Shown here: positions 46,201-54,229 of the stretch, piece by piece
Numbering within the stretch: position 1 is the first letter of the stretch
How the letters are laid out: each line of letters opens with the position of its first letter
Assembly (NCBI RefSeq): GCF_009734405.1
Contig: NZ_CP046453.1
Location: forward strand, 2,728,001 to 2,792,000
Reading direction: 5' to 3'
From: Corynebacterium comes
Lineage (GTDB): Bacteria; Actinomycetota; Actinomycetes; Mycobacteriales; Mycobacteriaceae
DNA: 64,000 nt
Program-made: the position numbers and the translations under genes
The notes under the pieces: generated by a model
Database searches by the model: none
What the model saw: only the letters and a program-made list of their open reading frames with translations
What the model was told of the DNA's origin: nothing

Positions 46201-46439
46201 CGGCCGAGCTGCAGCACCTGGTCATCGACGTCCCGGTCGGCGACGTCGCGGTGGAGGTCTACGGGGTGCCGGAGGGTGTCCGGAAGCAGGACCCCTCAGG
46301 GTTGCCCCTGCTCGCCGACGCCACCCTCCACGAGGGCCGCAACAGCCTCGACCTCGACCTCCAGGTGAGCGGAGGAGTGCTGATGTGGTTCACCGGGCAG
46401 GCCGAGGTCGCCGAGGTTCAGGTGGTCGGCGTGAACTGA
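43287..46439 (+). CDS. murJ: Lipid II flippase MurJ with pseudokinase and carbohydrate-binding-like C-terminus
   Basis: The 1050-aa protein starts at GTG 43287 with a ~55-residue Pro/Ala tail, then about 14 helices with the MOP/MurJ pattern (MAIATLISRITGFLRNLLIGATLG, NTANTLPNLITEIVLGAVLTS). From about residue 650 follows a cytoplasmic pseudokinase-like domain (GRFRLLVDHGSVPGARFWHAKELATGREVALTFVD...), a further helix near 890-915, and a periplasmic beta domain (ELNDGDTATVWSTP...). Mycobacterial MviN has this build, with PknB-phosphorylated recruitment of FhaA. MurJ translocates lipid II across the membrane. Confidence 0.95.
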   Translation: MNSTDNLSSGQRARFVAPTPPAPVPEQRAPAPARAPDRSRLTAAPVLLPGDSGVASDSDVVRAGGSMAIATLISRITGFLRNLLIGATLGPAVGSAFNTANTLPNLITEIVLGAVLTSLVVPVLVRAEKEDPDRGEAFFRRLFTLSASLLIVVTLLAVIGAPLLTRMLLNADGQVNIVQSTSFAYLLLPQIFFYGIFALFMAVLNTRGIFKPGAWAPVANNVVSIAVLTLYMTLPGSLLDEAPSGITDPHVLLLGLGTTLGVVVQAVIMLPYLKKAGINLRPLWGMDARLRQFGGMAVAIVVYVAISQVGYAVTTQIASLSDKAAPLIYQQAWLLLQVPYGIIGVTLLTAIMPRLSRNAADGDDRAVIDDLNLGTKLTFIALIPIVVFFTAFGPEIGVALFSYRNFDTESGTLLGLTLSFSAFTLLPYALVLLHLRVFYAREEAWTPTFIIAGITATKIVLSLLAPLVATSPSRVVILLGAANGFGFVAGAVIGALLLRRKLGHLGTRSQIRTTMWAGAASLIGVAVALFVDFTIRAFAPDLLNDLGSFGVLVRVGVDGVIFLIATGIALSFSGLPEVQNLGRAFARIPGISRFIRPDASKEIKVEEPDPQEVSAQFSAMDPFNSSPPPAPMSAGVVRGPRLVPGAPVSDGRFRLLVDHGSVPGARFWHAKELATGREVALTFVDTSGNAPMAPASPAAAAGAAAEVSRRTRNIAGRPGVAENIEVLAYRNGCLVVADWVPGSSLGAVAADGHLDPHAVAAAIAPLADAASGPRPLGLDNRARIRISTDGEAVLAFPAVLPGATAERDQASVTSALKLLASASAGLDDFIAETDMKTLATRLRAFAGVADEEPDTLVVEIDDEPQPDERAGFGAKAYSRKSAALIGVVSIGTVVLVAGLTAYLVSVIGGGRQETPVDSESIQGSATETAPRPLGRVQEIAATSAPELNDGDTATVWSTPSIPAGVVLTLSDPAELQHLVIDVPVGDVAVEVYGVPEGVRKQDPSGLPLLADATLHEGRNSLDLDLQVSGGVLMWFTGQAEVAEVQVVGVN

Positions 46440-46452
46440 CTCCGGATGAATG

Positions 46453-46483
46453 AAGCGCCCCAGGCATGTGCCTGGGGCGCTTT
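46453..46483 (+). terminator. Terminator of murJ
   Basis: A perfect 14-bp stem (46453-46466 with 46469-46482) with two-base loop and TTTCCG after it, convergent with the transporter gene, so it may serve both. Confidence 0.87.
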
Positions 46484-46504
46484 CCGTTCCGGGAGTGTCA
46501 GGTG

Positions 46505-47908
46505 TCAGTCAGCGGCGTAGGAAAAGCTCTTCTCCGGGGTGCTCACACCCGGCCCTTCCGACGAGGAGAGGTTTTCCTTGACTCCCTGGCGGCGGGGCAG
46601 TGCGGGGGCAATTCCGGCGACAATGAGCAGGACCACCGCGAACATGATGTACATGGCGATCGGCGCCCAACCGATGTCGAGCAGCCCGCCGACCAGGATG
46701 GGTGCGAGGATGCTGCCGCATCGACCGATGCCCATGGCCATACCGACTCCGGTGGAACGCAGGTCAGATGTGTAGGACATCGGGGCGATCGTGTACAGCG
46801 CGGCCATGCAGCCGTTGATGAACACACCGAGCAGCAGACCGATTCCCAGCGCCAGGAAGAGCGTTGAGGTGGTGGTGGCAAAAGCGACCATCATGGTCGC
46901 GCTGAGGCTGGCGAAAACGACCATCACCCGACGGGGATCCCAGCGGGCGGCGCAGAAGCCGTAGAGGATGTTTCCGACGAGACCGCCGGCCATGATCACC
47001 AATCCACCCCAGATACCCTGCTCGGCGGTCAGGCCGATTTCGACGAGGAGTCGCGGAGTCCAGGAACTGGCGAAGTAGAAGGAGGACATGACCAGGAAGT
47101 ACATGCCCCAGAGCAGCAGTGTGCCTCGGACGTTCTCTCGGGAGAACAGGGCGCCGTAACCACTGCGGGACCTGGTCTTGCTCTCTGCGGAGCCCAGCAC
47201 GATCGGGCCCTCGATCTTCAGACGATGTGCGATCTCGGTGGCCTGGCCATGGGCTTTCTCGCTGCCGTTGCGGTAGCGCGTCGCCAGATGATCCAGCGAT
47301 TCTGGGATGAATACCGCCACTCCGACGAGCACTGCCAGGGTGATGGAGCCACCCAGGTAGAACACACCCTGCCAGCCGAAGTTCTGGATGACCGGGACCG
47401 CGGCAAGTCCGCCGAAGGTGGCGCCGATGGGGAAGCCTGCGGAGTAGACGCTCAGTGCCAGGGGACGGTACTTCGCGTTCGCGTATTCGGAGACGAGCAC
47501 AATTCCGGAGGTCATGATGCCGCCGATACCCAGGCCGGTGACCAGTCGCCAGATGAGGATCTCGCTGGTCGAATCAGCCGTGGCGGTCAGGAACAGGCCG
47601 AGTGCGTTCACCGCAATCGACGCGAGCAGAACGGGGCGACGGCCGTAGCGGTCGGCAAAGGGGCCGACTCCGGCGGTGCCGATGGCCATGCCGATCAGAC
47701 CGGCGCTGAGCAGCATGCCGAGCTGGGAGCCGTTGAGTCCGAGGTCCTCCAAGACGGCACTCGAGGTGAAAGCCATCGCCTGGACGTCATAACCTTCGGT
47801 CATCATCAGCAGAACTGCGACACCGATGATGACCCACTGGCGGGCCCTCATGGGTCGCTGGTCGATCTTCTCCCGCAGTGTCGTGTCGTTTGTCGTTGTG
47901 GTGTTCAT
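46505..47908 (-). CDS. MFS aromatic-acid:H+ symporter (AAHS family)
   Basis: The 467-aa permease has 12 helices and AAHS signatures: MTEGYDVQAMAFTSSAV in helix 1 and GTAGVGPFADRYGRRPVLLAS in loop 2-3, as in PcaK and BenK. The first of two adjacent ATGs at 47911 lies one base from GGAGG; the second at 47908 is better spaced. It would import a hydroxybenzoate or similar acid. It diverges from the FAD monooxygenase gene across 500 bp that hold two IclR-type palindromes, so it is likely part of the regulon of the regulator at 62104. Confidence 0.9.
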   Translation of the reverse strand: MNTTTTNDTTLREKIDQRPMRARQWVIIGVAVLLMMTEGYDVQAMAFTSSAVLEDLGLNGSQLGMLLSAGLIGMAIGTAGVGPFADRYGRRPVLLASIAVNALGLFLTATADSTSEILIWRLVTGLGIGGIMTSGIVLVSEYANAKYRPLALSVYSAGFPIGATFGGLAAVPVIQNFGWQGVFYLGGSITLAVLVGVAVFIPESLDHLATRYRNGSEKAHGQATEIAHRLKIEGPIVLGSAESKTRSRSGYGALFSRENVRGTLLLWGMYFLVMSSFYFASSWTPRLLVEIGLTAEQGIWGGLVIMAGGLVGNILYGFCAARWDPRRVMVVFASLSATMMVAFATTTSTLFLALGIGLLLGVFINGCMAALYTIAPMSYTSDLRSTGVGMAMGIGRCGSILAPILVGGLLDIGWAPIAMYIMFAVVLLIVAGIAPALPRRQGVKENLSSSEGPGVSTPEKSFSYAAD

Positions 47909-48152
47909 CATTCCTCCGGGTTGGGGAGTGGGTGTCGGGTGCCGGGGCGGCAGGGATGATTCTGGGGAGTTCGGCTTTGTCCATGCTGTCACTCGGATCA
48001 TCTGGACGTACCGGCATTCAGGAGAGAAATGGTCCTGTCTCGACGCCCTAAATCCTGGTTGAGGCTCAGGGGGTCGACGGGTGTGTCGCGTACCAGGGAA
48101 CAGCTGAGGGCGGGGGGACATGCCGCTCAACCACCTAACAGAGTTTCGCTGA

Positions 48153-48170
48153 GTGGGCCCTTTGGCTCAC
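48153..48170. promoter_or_regulatory. Candidate IclR operator A
   Basis: GTGGGCC-CTTT-GGCTCAC, an 18-bp imperfect palindrome preceded by CTGA as in the operator at 61796; it matches the GTGGACC-N4-GGTCCAC pattern with two changes. Between the divergent transporter and hydroxylase genes. Confidence 0.6.
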
Positions 48171-48212
48171 CTAGTGAAACACATCACGTTTCTCACGTCA
48201 ATGGTTCATGTG

Positions 48213-48230
48213 GTGGATCTTTTAGTCCAC
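48213..48230. promoter_or_regulatory. Candidate IclR operator B
   Basis: GTGGATC-TTTT-AGTCCAC matches the same 18-bp palindrome with two changes. It lies 179 bp upstream of the monooxygenase ATG. The remaining intergenic sequence (47912-48408) holds no gene I can support. Confidence 0.65.
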
Positions 48231-48408
48231 GTGGTGGTAGCGTACGTGTGGCAGGGATCACGATGGAGTTCCAATAGCGACCTGGAGCACTCCAAGTAAT
48301 GTGGCGCAGATCTGAAGTCCCCGGGTCGCCTCGCCGGCTGTCCCATCGCACGTGATTTCGTCCGGAAACCGAACCCAGCCATATCTTCAGAAATTTGGAG
48401 GAGAAAAC

Positions 48409-50337
48409 ATGCAGTTCCATCACCACGGATATGTATCCACCGACCCGCGCCTCCTGCCCGCCTCGGAGATCGGAGAGAACTGGTCGGAAGAGCTACCCGA
48501 TGAAATGGATGTCCTCATCGTCGGCGCCGGCCCCACCGGCATGATCGCTGCGGCCCAGCTGGCCCGGTACGGCACCGTCCACACCCGACTCATTGAACGC
48601 CGCGCAGAACGCCTGGAATTCGGTCACGCCGACGGTGTCCAGGCCCGCAGTATGGAGGCCTTCCAGGCCTTCGGTTTCGCCAACCAGCTGAGCGATGAGG
48701 CATACCACATCACCGAGATGTCAGTCTGGAAACCAGATCCGAAAAAGCCCGAGAACATCATCCGCACCGCGCTCACCCCGGACGACCCCATGGAGATCAG
48801 CGAGTTCCCCCACGTGACCATCAGCCAGTCACGCATCCTAGACTTCTTCGCTGAGTCAATGGCCTTCTCACCGACCCGGATGCAGCCCAATTACGGCGTG
48901 GAGTTCCTCGCCCTGGAGAACACCGGAGAAGGTGATCACCCGGTGGTGGTGAAGATCCGCCACACCACCGGCCCGCGGGCAGGGGAGGAGCGGACCATCC
49001 GCACCAGGTACGTCCTCGGCACCGACGGCGCACGCAGCAGCGTCCGCACCGCCATCGGCCGCAAGCTCGAGGGAAGGCAGGCCAACCACGCCTGGGGCGT
49101 GATGGATGTACTCGTGCGCACGGATTTCCCGGACATCAGACTCCGCTCGGTGATCCAGTCAGACAGCGGTGGCAGCATCCTGGTCATCCCACGTGAAGGC
49201 GGTCACCTGGTCCGCCTCTACGTGGACATGGGTGAGGTTCTGCCCGAGCAGTCACGTGAGATCCGGAAAACGCCTCTCGAGGAGATCATCACCAAGGCGA
49301 ACGACATCCTCCACCCGTACACCCTCGAGGTGGCCAACGTGGTCTGGAACAGCATCTACGAGGTGGGCCACCGCATCACCGACAGCTTCGATGATGCCCC
49401 GGCGGACGGCGCGGGCAACCCTCGCGTCTTCATCGCCGGAGATGCCTGCCACACCCACAGCGCCAAGGCAGCCCAGGGCATGAACGTGTCAATGGCCGAC
49501 GGCTTCAACCTTGGCTGGAAACTGGGCCACGTACTCACCGGCCGAAGCCCGGAATCCCTGCTGCAGACCTATTCCCAGGAACGCAGGATTGTGGCGGAGA
49601 ACCTCATCGCCTTTGACCGCGAGTGGTCCTCACTGCTGGCCAAACGCCCGGAGGATTTCGAGGACGCCGGCGAGGTGGAGCAGTTCGTGCTCAAGAACGC
49701 GGAGTTCCCGGCCGGATTCATGACCTGCTACGCGCCTTCCATGATCACCGGTGAAGACACCCACCAGCAGTTGGCCGCAGGCTTCCCGGTGGGCAAGCGC
49801 TTCAAGTCCGCCAGGGTGGCCCGGGTGTGCGACGGCAATCCGCTGCACATCGGACATCAGGCCAAGGCGGACGGCAAGTGGCGGCTGTACATTTTCGCAG
49901 ACGCCCCAACTGTCGGTGAGCCCTCCGAGTTCAACAACCTGGCCACCTGGTTCAGTGAGTCTCCGGAGTCCCCGACACAGCTCTACACCCCGGCAGGTGA
50001 GGATCTCGATGCATACTTCGAGCTGAACGTGATCTTCCAGCAGCCGCACACCGGGATCAACATTCCCGACGTCCCCACCGCGTTCCGCCCCGAGGTCGGT
50101 CCCTACAAGGTTCGTGACCTGGAGCGGGCCTACGGCGTGCTGCCGGATGAGGACATCTTCGACATGCGCCACATTGACCGTCAGGGCGCCATCGTGGTGG
50201 TCCGCCCCGACCAGTACGTCGCCCATGTTCTTCCACTGCACGCGACCCATGAGCTGACCGAGTTCTTCGCCCGGCACATGAACCAGGCGCAGGCCCCCCG
50301 AGAGGCCCCCCTGAACCGCGAGTCGCTGCGCGTGTAG
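48409..50337 (+). CDS. FAD-dependent aromatic hydroxylase (phenol 2-monooxygenase / 3-hydroxybenzoate 4-monooxygenase type)
   Basis: At 642 aa it has the length and three-domain build of MobA/PheA-type group A flavoprotein hydroxylases: FAD motif VLIVGAGPTGMIAAAQLARYG near residue 37, the DG motif TRYVLGTDGARSSVR, GDACHTHSAKAAQGMNVSMADGFNLGWKL (FAD pyrophosphate binding), and a C-terminal thioredoxin-like dimerisation domain. The ATG at 48409 follows GGAGGAG. The likely substrates are phenol or 3-hydroxybenzoate, the latter giving protocatechuate for the dioxygenase encoded at 60344-61668; the adjacent AAHS transporter supports an acid substrate. An 18-bp terminator follows. Confidence 0.88.
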   Translation: MQFHHHGYVSTDPRLLPASEIGENWSEELPDEMDVLIVGAGPTGMIAAAQLARYGTVHTRLIERRAERLEFGHADGVQARSMEAFQAFGFANQLSDEAYHITEMSVWKPDPKKPENIIRTALTPDDPMEISEFPHVTISQSRILDFFAESMAFSPTRMQPNYGVEFLALENTGEGDHPVVVKIRHTTGPRAGEERTIRTRYVLGTDGARSSVRTAIGRKLEGRQANHAWGVMDVLVRTDFPDIRLRSVIQSDSGGSILVIPREGGHLVRLYVDMGEVLPEQSREIRKTPLEEIITKANDILHPYTLEVANVVWNSIYEVGHRITDSFDDAPADGAGNPRVFIAGDACHTHSAKAAQGMNVSMADGFNLGWKLGHVLTGRSPESLLQTYSQERRIVAENLIAFDREWSSLLAKRPEDFEDAGEVEQFVLKNAEFPAGFMTCYAPSMITGEDTHQQLAAGFPVGKRFKSARVARVCDGNPLHIGHQAKADGKWRLYIFADAPTVGEPSEFNNLATWFSESPESPTQLYTPAGEDLDAYFELNVIFQQPHTGINIPDVPTAFRPEVGPYKVRDLERAYGVLPDEDIFDMRHIDRQGAIVVVRPDQYVAHVLPLHATHELTEFFARHMNQAQAPREAPLNRESLRV

Positions 50338-50342
50338 AGAAC

Positions 50343-50392
50343 CACCGGTGATCCCCTCCGGGCCATTTATGGTCCGGAGGGGATCACCGGTG
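50343..50392 (+). terminator. Very strong hairpin terminator
   Basis: A perfect 19-bp stem (50343-50361 with 50374-50392) closes a loop that can fold further (GCCA/TGGT). No T tract is evident. It starts 6 bp after the hydroxylase stop. Confidence 0.82.
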
Positions 50393-50511
50393 TCTGCCAT
50401 GTTGCTTGTCGACGCCGTCGGGAAGTGACTCCCGCACCCGTGGCAGGACGATATCTCACTCATGGAATACTTCATTGGATATCAGTTTCATTATTACCCA
50501 GGGGAGTCACC

Positions 50512-51534
50512 ATGATGTTTCGGCGTTTGATCACAGTTTCCGGAGCAGTGCTGACCGTGGCCCTGGCCGCAGTGGGGTGCACATCGCCTGATGAGGGAAC
50601 GTCCGGTTCAGGCGCGGCGGAGACCGCCGTCTCATCGGCAGTGGATGCCACCGCCCTGTCCTCTGCCGACACCACCACCTTGGAAACCGGTGACGGGGCG
50701 GCAGGGAGCGCGTTCGCCGCGCTGGAGTCCCTGGCGGTCAAGGGCCGCGCCCCGAAGACCGGATACGACCGGGAGCAGTTCGGGCCCGCGTGGGCGGACA
50801 CCGACCACGACGGCTGTGACACCCGCAACGACATGCTCGCACGCGACCTCGCCTTCGAGACCTTCCGGCCCGGAACCCACGACTGCGTGGTGCTCACCGG
50901 TGTGCTCGATGACCCCTACACCGCCACCGAGATCCACTTCCTCCGGGGCCAGGAGACCTCCACAGCCGTCCAGATCGACCACGTCGTCGCCCTGTCGGAT
51001 GCCTGGCAGAAAGGCGCCCAGCAACTCGATGAGGCCACCCGCACCGAGTTCGCCAACGATCCGTTGAACCTGCTGGCCGTCGACGGGCCGGCCAACATGC
51101 AGAAGGGCGACGGTGACGCCGCGACGTGGCTACCGGCCAACCGGCCCTTCCGCTGTGACTACGTTGCCCGGCAGATCGCGGTGAAGGCACGTTATGACCT
51201 GTGGATCACCGCTGCGGAGAAGGACGCCATGGGCAAGGTGCTGGCCACCTGCCCCGGCCAGGTGCTTCCCGACGATCAGACGGCGGCCACCGTCTACGAG
51301 GTGGACACCACGGCCACTCAGTCACCGGAACCTGCTCCGGCAGTGGTGACGGACCCGGTGGTCGAACCTGCGGCCGTTGCCCCGGCACCGGTGGCGGAGA
51401 CGGGTGGCCTGGATCCCCGGTTCAGCAGCTGCGCGAAAGCCAAGGCCGCCGGTTACGGACCTTATGTCGCTGGAGTCAACTCCGAGTACCACTGGTACGG
51501 CGACGGGGACAACGACGGTATCAACTGCGAATAA
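50512..51534 (+). CDS. Lipoprotein with HNH (DUF1524/GmrSD-type) nuclease domain and excalibur domain
   Basis: The 340-aa product begins with a lipoprotein signal (VALAAVGC lipobox). A central HNH region holds VQIDHVVALSDAWQKGA...NDPLNLLAVDGPANMQKGD, the DHVVAL and N-x-N pattern of secreted DUF1524 nucleases. After a Pro/Ala-rich linker, the C-terminal FSSCAKAKAAGYGPYV...WYGDGDNDGINCE is an excalibur Ca-binding domain. It is likely an extracellular, membrane-anchored DNase. The ATG at 50512 follows GGGGAG. Its place between two catabolic units of one regulon is unexplained. Confidence 0.86.
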   Translation: MMFRRLITVSGAVLTVALAAVGCTSPDEGTSGSGAAETAVSSAVDATALSSADTTTLETGDGAAGSAFAALESLAVKGRAPKTGYDREQFGPAWADTDHDGCDTRNDMLARDLAFETFRPGTHDCVVLTGVLDDPYTATEIHFLRGQETSTAVQIDHVVALSDAWQKGAQQLDEATRTEFANDPLNLLAVDGPANMQKGDGDAATWLPANRPFRCDYVARQIAVKARYDLWITAAEKDAMGKVLATCPGQVLPDDQTAATVYEVDTTATQSPEPAPAVVTDPVVEPAAVAPAPVAETGGLDPRFSSCAKAKAAGYGPYVAGVNSEYHWYGDGDNDGINCE

Positions 51535-51543
51535 CAGGAATGA

Positions 51544-51611
51544 ATGGCTGTGCGTGTGGAACTCACAGCCATCTCCGGTGGGACCGCTTTCAGGAGTACG
51601 GTCCCTCCACC
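51544..51611. terminator. Two hairpins between convergent genes
   Basis: ATGGCTGTG pairs perfectly with CACAGCCAT (51544-51552, 51564-51572), and GGTGGGACCG pairs with CGGTCCCTCCACC (51577-51586, 51599-51611, with a bulge). They separate the lipoprotein gene from the end of the ten-gene minus-strand operon and can end both. Confidence 0.65.
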
Positions 51612-51628
51612 AGAATTCACACCCGCAC

Positions 51629-53032
51629 CTACTCAGGTGTGTGCTGACTCATGAGGGCGTTGATCACCTCATTGATGTCTGCCACGGAGCGAATATCCAG
51701 GATAGCGGCCTCCAGGGTCTCCTGTTGGGACGGCTCCAGCGGGTAGGGCGCGTAGTCGAGGCAGTCCTGGAAACCACCGGCGTGCTCAGCTTCAGTGAGC
51801 GGATTGCCGGGGTAGCCGGGACCGATCGGCAGAAACTCCGCCCAGATCTCGCCCGCGAAAGTACGCAGCAGGAAACGAGTGGCGGAATGCCCGCTGATCA
51901 TCGGGTCATGATGCACCCTGACCCGCTCATGCAGCGGATGGTCCACGAGCTCCGCCACTGCGGTCGGCTCGAAGTCTGCCAGTCTGGATTCCCCCCGGAC
52001 AATGGCGTTGACGATGCAGTACTGCGCACTGAACTGCGCATTGACCCGCGGGTTTGAGCCGGGCTCGAATCGCTGTCCGATCAGGTTGAAGGCGAACTCC
52101 GGAAGGTAGAGGTCAATGGCCTCGATATCATCTGCTGTGATGTCAAGAGCCCGGATGCTCCGGAAGGCGAGATCCGTGGGGCCCTGGGCGAGACCGCAGC
52201 ACGGGTACTTCTTGAAGAAGTCGTTGATGATCTTCCATTCCGTACCCAGCCCGGCGACCAGATCCTCGGCCTCGACCTGATCGCGGCCCCAGAGATGCGC
52301 ATAACCGAAGCGTCCAGCGAGGAAGTTCTCCGGGCCCGTGAAACCGAGCTGTGCCAGCTGAACACACTGAATCGCGTTGGAGGCCGCGAAACCCTGGATC
52401 AGCCGCACAGCGAGACTGGCGTCCGTATTGGACTGGAAACTGCCTGCGGAACGGTTGAAGGCCAGACCGAGGGCATTGATCGTCTCCTCTTCGCTGAGCT
52501 CCAGCAGTCGGGCTGCGGAGGCCGTGGCCGCAAAGACGCCGACCACACCGGTCGGGTCGAATCCATCGAACTGCTCCTCCGTCAGATTCAGGCTGGCACC
52601 GACCTCAAGACCAACCAGCACCGCAGTCTCGAACTCCGCCCCGGTGCACGGACCCTTGAGTTCCGCCGCAGCCAGCGCAGCCGGAATCACCGAGGAACCG
52701 AGGTGTAGTCCGGGAACCATGAGATCGCAGTAATCAAGCGCCCGGGCCATGGTCCCGTTGAAGAGGGCGGCGTTGACGGCCGGCAGGTGGTCGCCGAAAA
52801 TGATGCTCCTGGCTTCCGGGACCCCACCCTGTCGCAGAAGATAACTGCGCAGCTCCGCGATGCCGTCCTGGTCTGCACCGGCGACCATTGTCCCGAAGAT
52901 CGTCCTGATCACGCTGCGAACCACCTGCCGCACCTCCGGCGGTATCTCCTCACCCTGGAAGTCGGTGACGAACTGCCCCAGTTGCTGTTCGGGTGCCAGG
53001 GTCCGCACTTCCAGAGCGGGTGTCGTGGTCAT
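51629..53032 (-). CDS. MmgE/PrpD-family dehydratase-like protein
   Basis: A 467-aa member of the MmgE/PrpD fold, with ALDYCDLMVPGLHLGSSVIPAALAAAE (the D-H region that lines the active site in 2-methylcitrate dehydratase) and FKKYPCCGLAQGPTDLAF. The family includes 2-methylcitrate dehydratase and cis-aconitate decarboxylase. It is the last gene of the operon and overlaps the flavin reductase gene by 4 bp. Here it may add or remove water, or decarboxylate, a citrate-like polyacid formed after ring cleavage; this is inference. Confidence 0.85.
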   Translation of the reverse strand: MTTTPALEVRTLAPEQQLGQFVTDFQGEEIPPEVRQVVRSVIRTIFGTMVAGADQDGIAELRSYLLRQGGVPEARSIIFGDHLPAVNAALFNGTMARALDYCDLMVPGLHLGSSVIPAALAAAELKGPCTGAEFETAVLVGLEVGASLNLTEEQFDGFDPTGVVGVFAATASAARLLELSEEETINALGLAFNRSAGSFQSNTDASLAVRLIQGFAASNAIQCVQLAQLGFTGPENFLAGRFGYAHLWGRDQVEAEDLVAGLGTEWKIINDFFKKYPCCGLAQGPTDLAFRSIRALDITADDIEAIDLYLPEFAFNLIGQRFEPGSNPRVNAQFSAQYCIVNAIVRGESRLADFEPTAVAELVDHPLHERVRVHHDPMISGHSATRFLLRTFAGEIWAEFLPIGPGYPGNPLTEAEHAGGFQDCLDYAPYPLEPSQQETLEAAILDIRSVADINEVINALMSQHTPE

Positions 53033-54222
53033 CGGACGTTCTCCATCTCTCGGGTATCGGTGTGCCTGCTGCCGCTATGGGCGCGGGATGCGATCTCGAG
53101 CAGGCTACGGCCGCAGTCCTCAACCTCCGGGACGGAGAGGCGCGGCAGGTGGGAGAGTCGCAGCATCAGGGTGCATCTGCCGTCGGAATTGAGAATCGGG
53201 GCCACCAGGCTCGCGCCGGGGTGTCGTCCGGTGTTCCGCGCATCGGGCGGCAGGAGATCAGATGCCGCCTCGGTCAGCAGGTTCCGCAGTTCCCGGTCAC
53301 GTGCCGGGGTGATTTCTTCTGTGCCGTAGTTGACCAGCGCAGGGAAGAGTCGGCTGTCACGGTAGGGGCCGGTGTGGGAACCGGTCCAGCCGTTGGCCTG
53401 CAGATGTGTCAACCGCTGGCGGGAGATCCCGGCGATATCCTCGCCCATGCGGTCCGCCTTGGCGAACCAGTCATCGATGGCTGATTGCGGTGCATTGGTG
53501 AGGAACACCTCACCGAACGGGGGAGTCAACGGAATCTTCGAACCGATGACCGTGGCGGCGGACAGGTTCTCAGCCTTGGCCACTGCGACGGCCACGGCAT
53601 GGTCTTCGACCAGGGCATAGGCCGCGACCTCGCCATCAGTGGCGGTCGCCAACTCCTCCATGTCGGTGCGGATGCTCTGCACCAGCTGCACTGCCTCGGC
53701 AATGATGGCGTCGCTGGGGGCGACGAAGGAACGGGGAACGAAACCACCGTAGCCGCCCTGGAAGAAAAGCAGGGGCGGCACCGGCCGGTGGATGGTGACG
53801 TCCTCCACCAGTCCAGTGACGAAGTGGTGGTCTCCGGCGGGCGCCACATCCGCCAGGGTGCAGTCGATGCTGAGTACGACGTCGTCCAGGACGGGGGAAC
53901 CATTGGTGGAGGGAGTCCAGTTCAGGCCCGCGAATTTGTCCGGCTGCCGACGGGTCAGTGCCCGACAGACGTCCTCCTGATCGTGGGCGAAGATGTTCAC
54001 GGTGAAGAATCCGGCCTTCTGCACCTCGGCCCAGCTGCGGGACTCCCGCATGGGGAAAAAGCCGACGAGAGGGGGGTCGAGGGAGACGGAGTTGAAGGTG
54101 CCGACCACCAATCCGATGGGCTGCCCCTCGGCATCGATGCTCGAAATGACGGCGACACCGGTGGGGTGGTGCCCCAGGGCCTCACGGAAGAGTGCGGGAT
54201 CAAGATGATGAACGTTGGTCAT
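53029..54222 (-). CDS. Flavin reductase fused to an IclR-type effector-binding-like domain
   Basis: The 397-aa protein has an N-terminal flavin reductase domain (residues 5-165: HHPTGVAVISSIDAEGQPIGLVVGTFNSVSLDPPLVGFFPMRES..., HHFVTGLVEDV) and a C-terminal ~220-residue part (AVQLVQSIRTDMEELATATDGEVAAYALVED..., GSKIPLTPPFGEVFLTNAP) that looks like an IclR ligand-binding domain without a DNA-binding part. It should supply FMNH2 to the monooxygenase encoded 7 bp upstream. In the Acinetobacter HPA hydroxylase the reductase likewise bears a C-terminal sensor domain that stimulates it when substrate binds. Confidence 0.85.
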   Translation of the reverse strand: MTNVHHLDPALFREALGHHPTGVAVISSIDAEGQPIGLVVGTFNSVSLDPPLVGFFPMRESRSWAEVQKAGFFTVNIFAHDQEDVCRALTRRQPDKFAGLNWTPSTNGSPVLDDVVLSIDCTLADVAPAGDHHFVTGLVEDVTIHRPVPPLLFFQGGYGGFVPRSFVAPSDAIIAEAVQLVQSIRTDMEELATATDGEVAAYALVEDHAVAVAVAKAENLSAATVIGSKIPLTPPFGEVFLTNAPQSAIDDWFAKADRMGEDIAGISRQRLTHLQANGWTGSHTGPYRDSRLFPALVNYGTEEITPARDRELRNLLTEAASDLLPPDARNTGRHPGASLVAPILNSDGRCTLMLRLSHLPRLSVPEVEDCGRSLLEIASRAHSGSRHTDTREMENVR

Positions 54223-54229
54223 GATGGCC

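Noticed and set aside
47912..48408. Small gene between transporter and hydroxylase
   Set aside because: Short frames here overlap the operator palindromes and show no domain or ribosome site.
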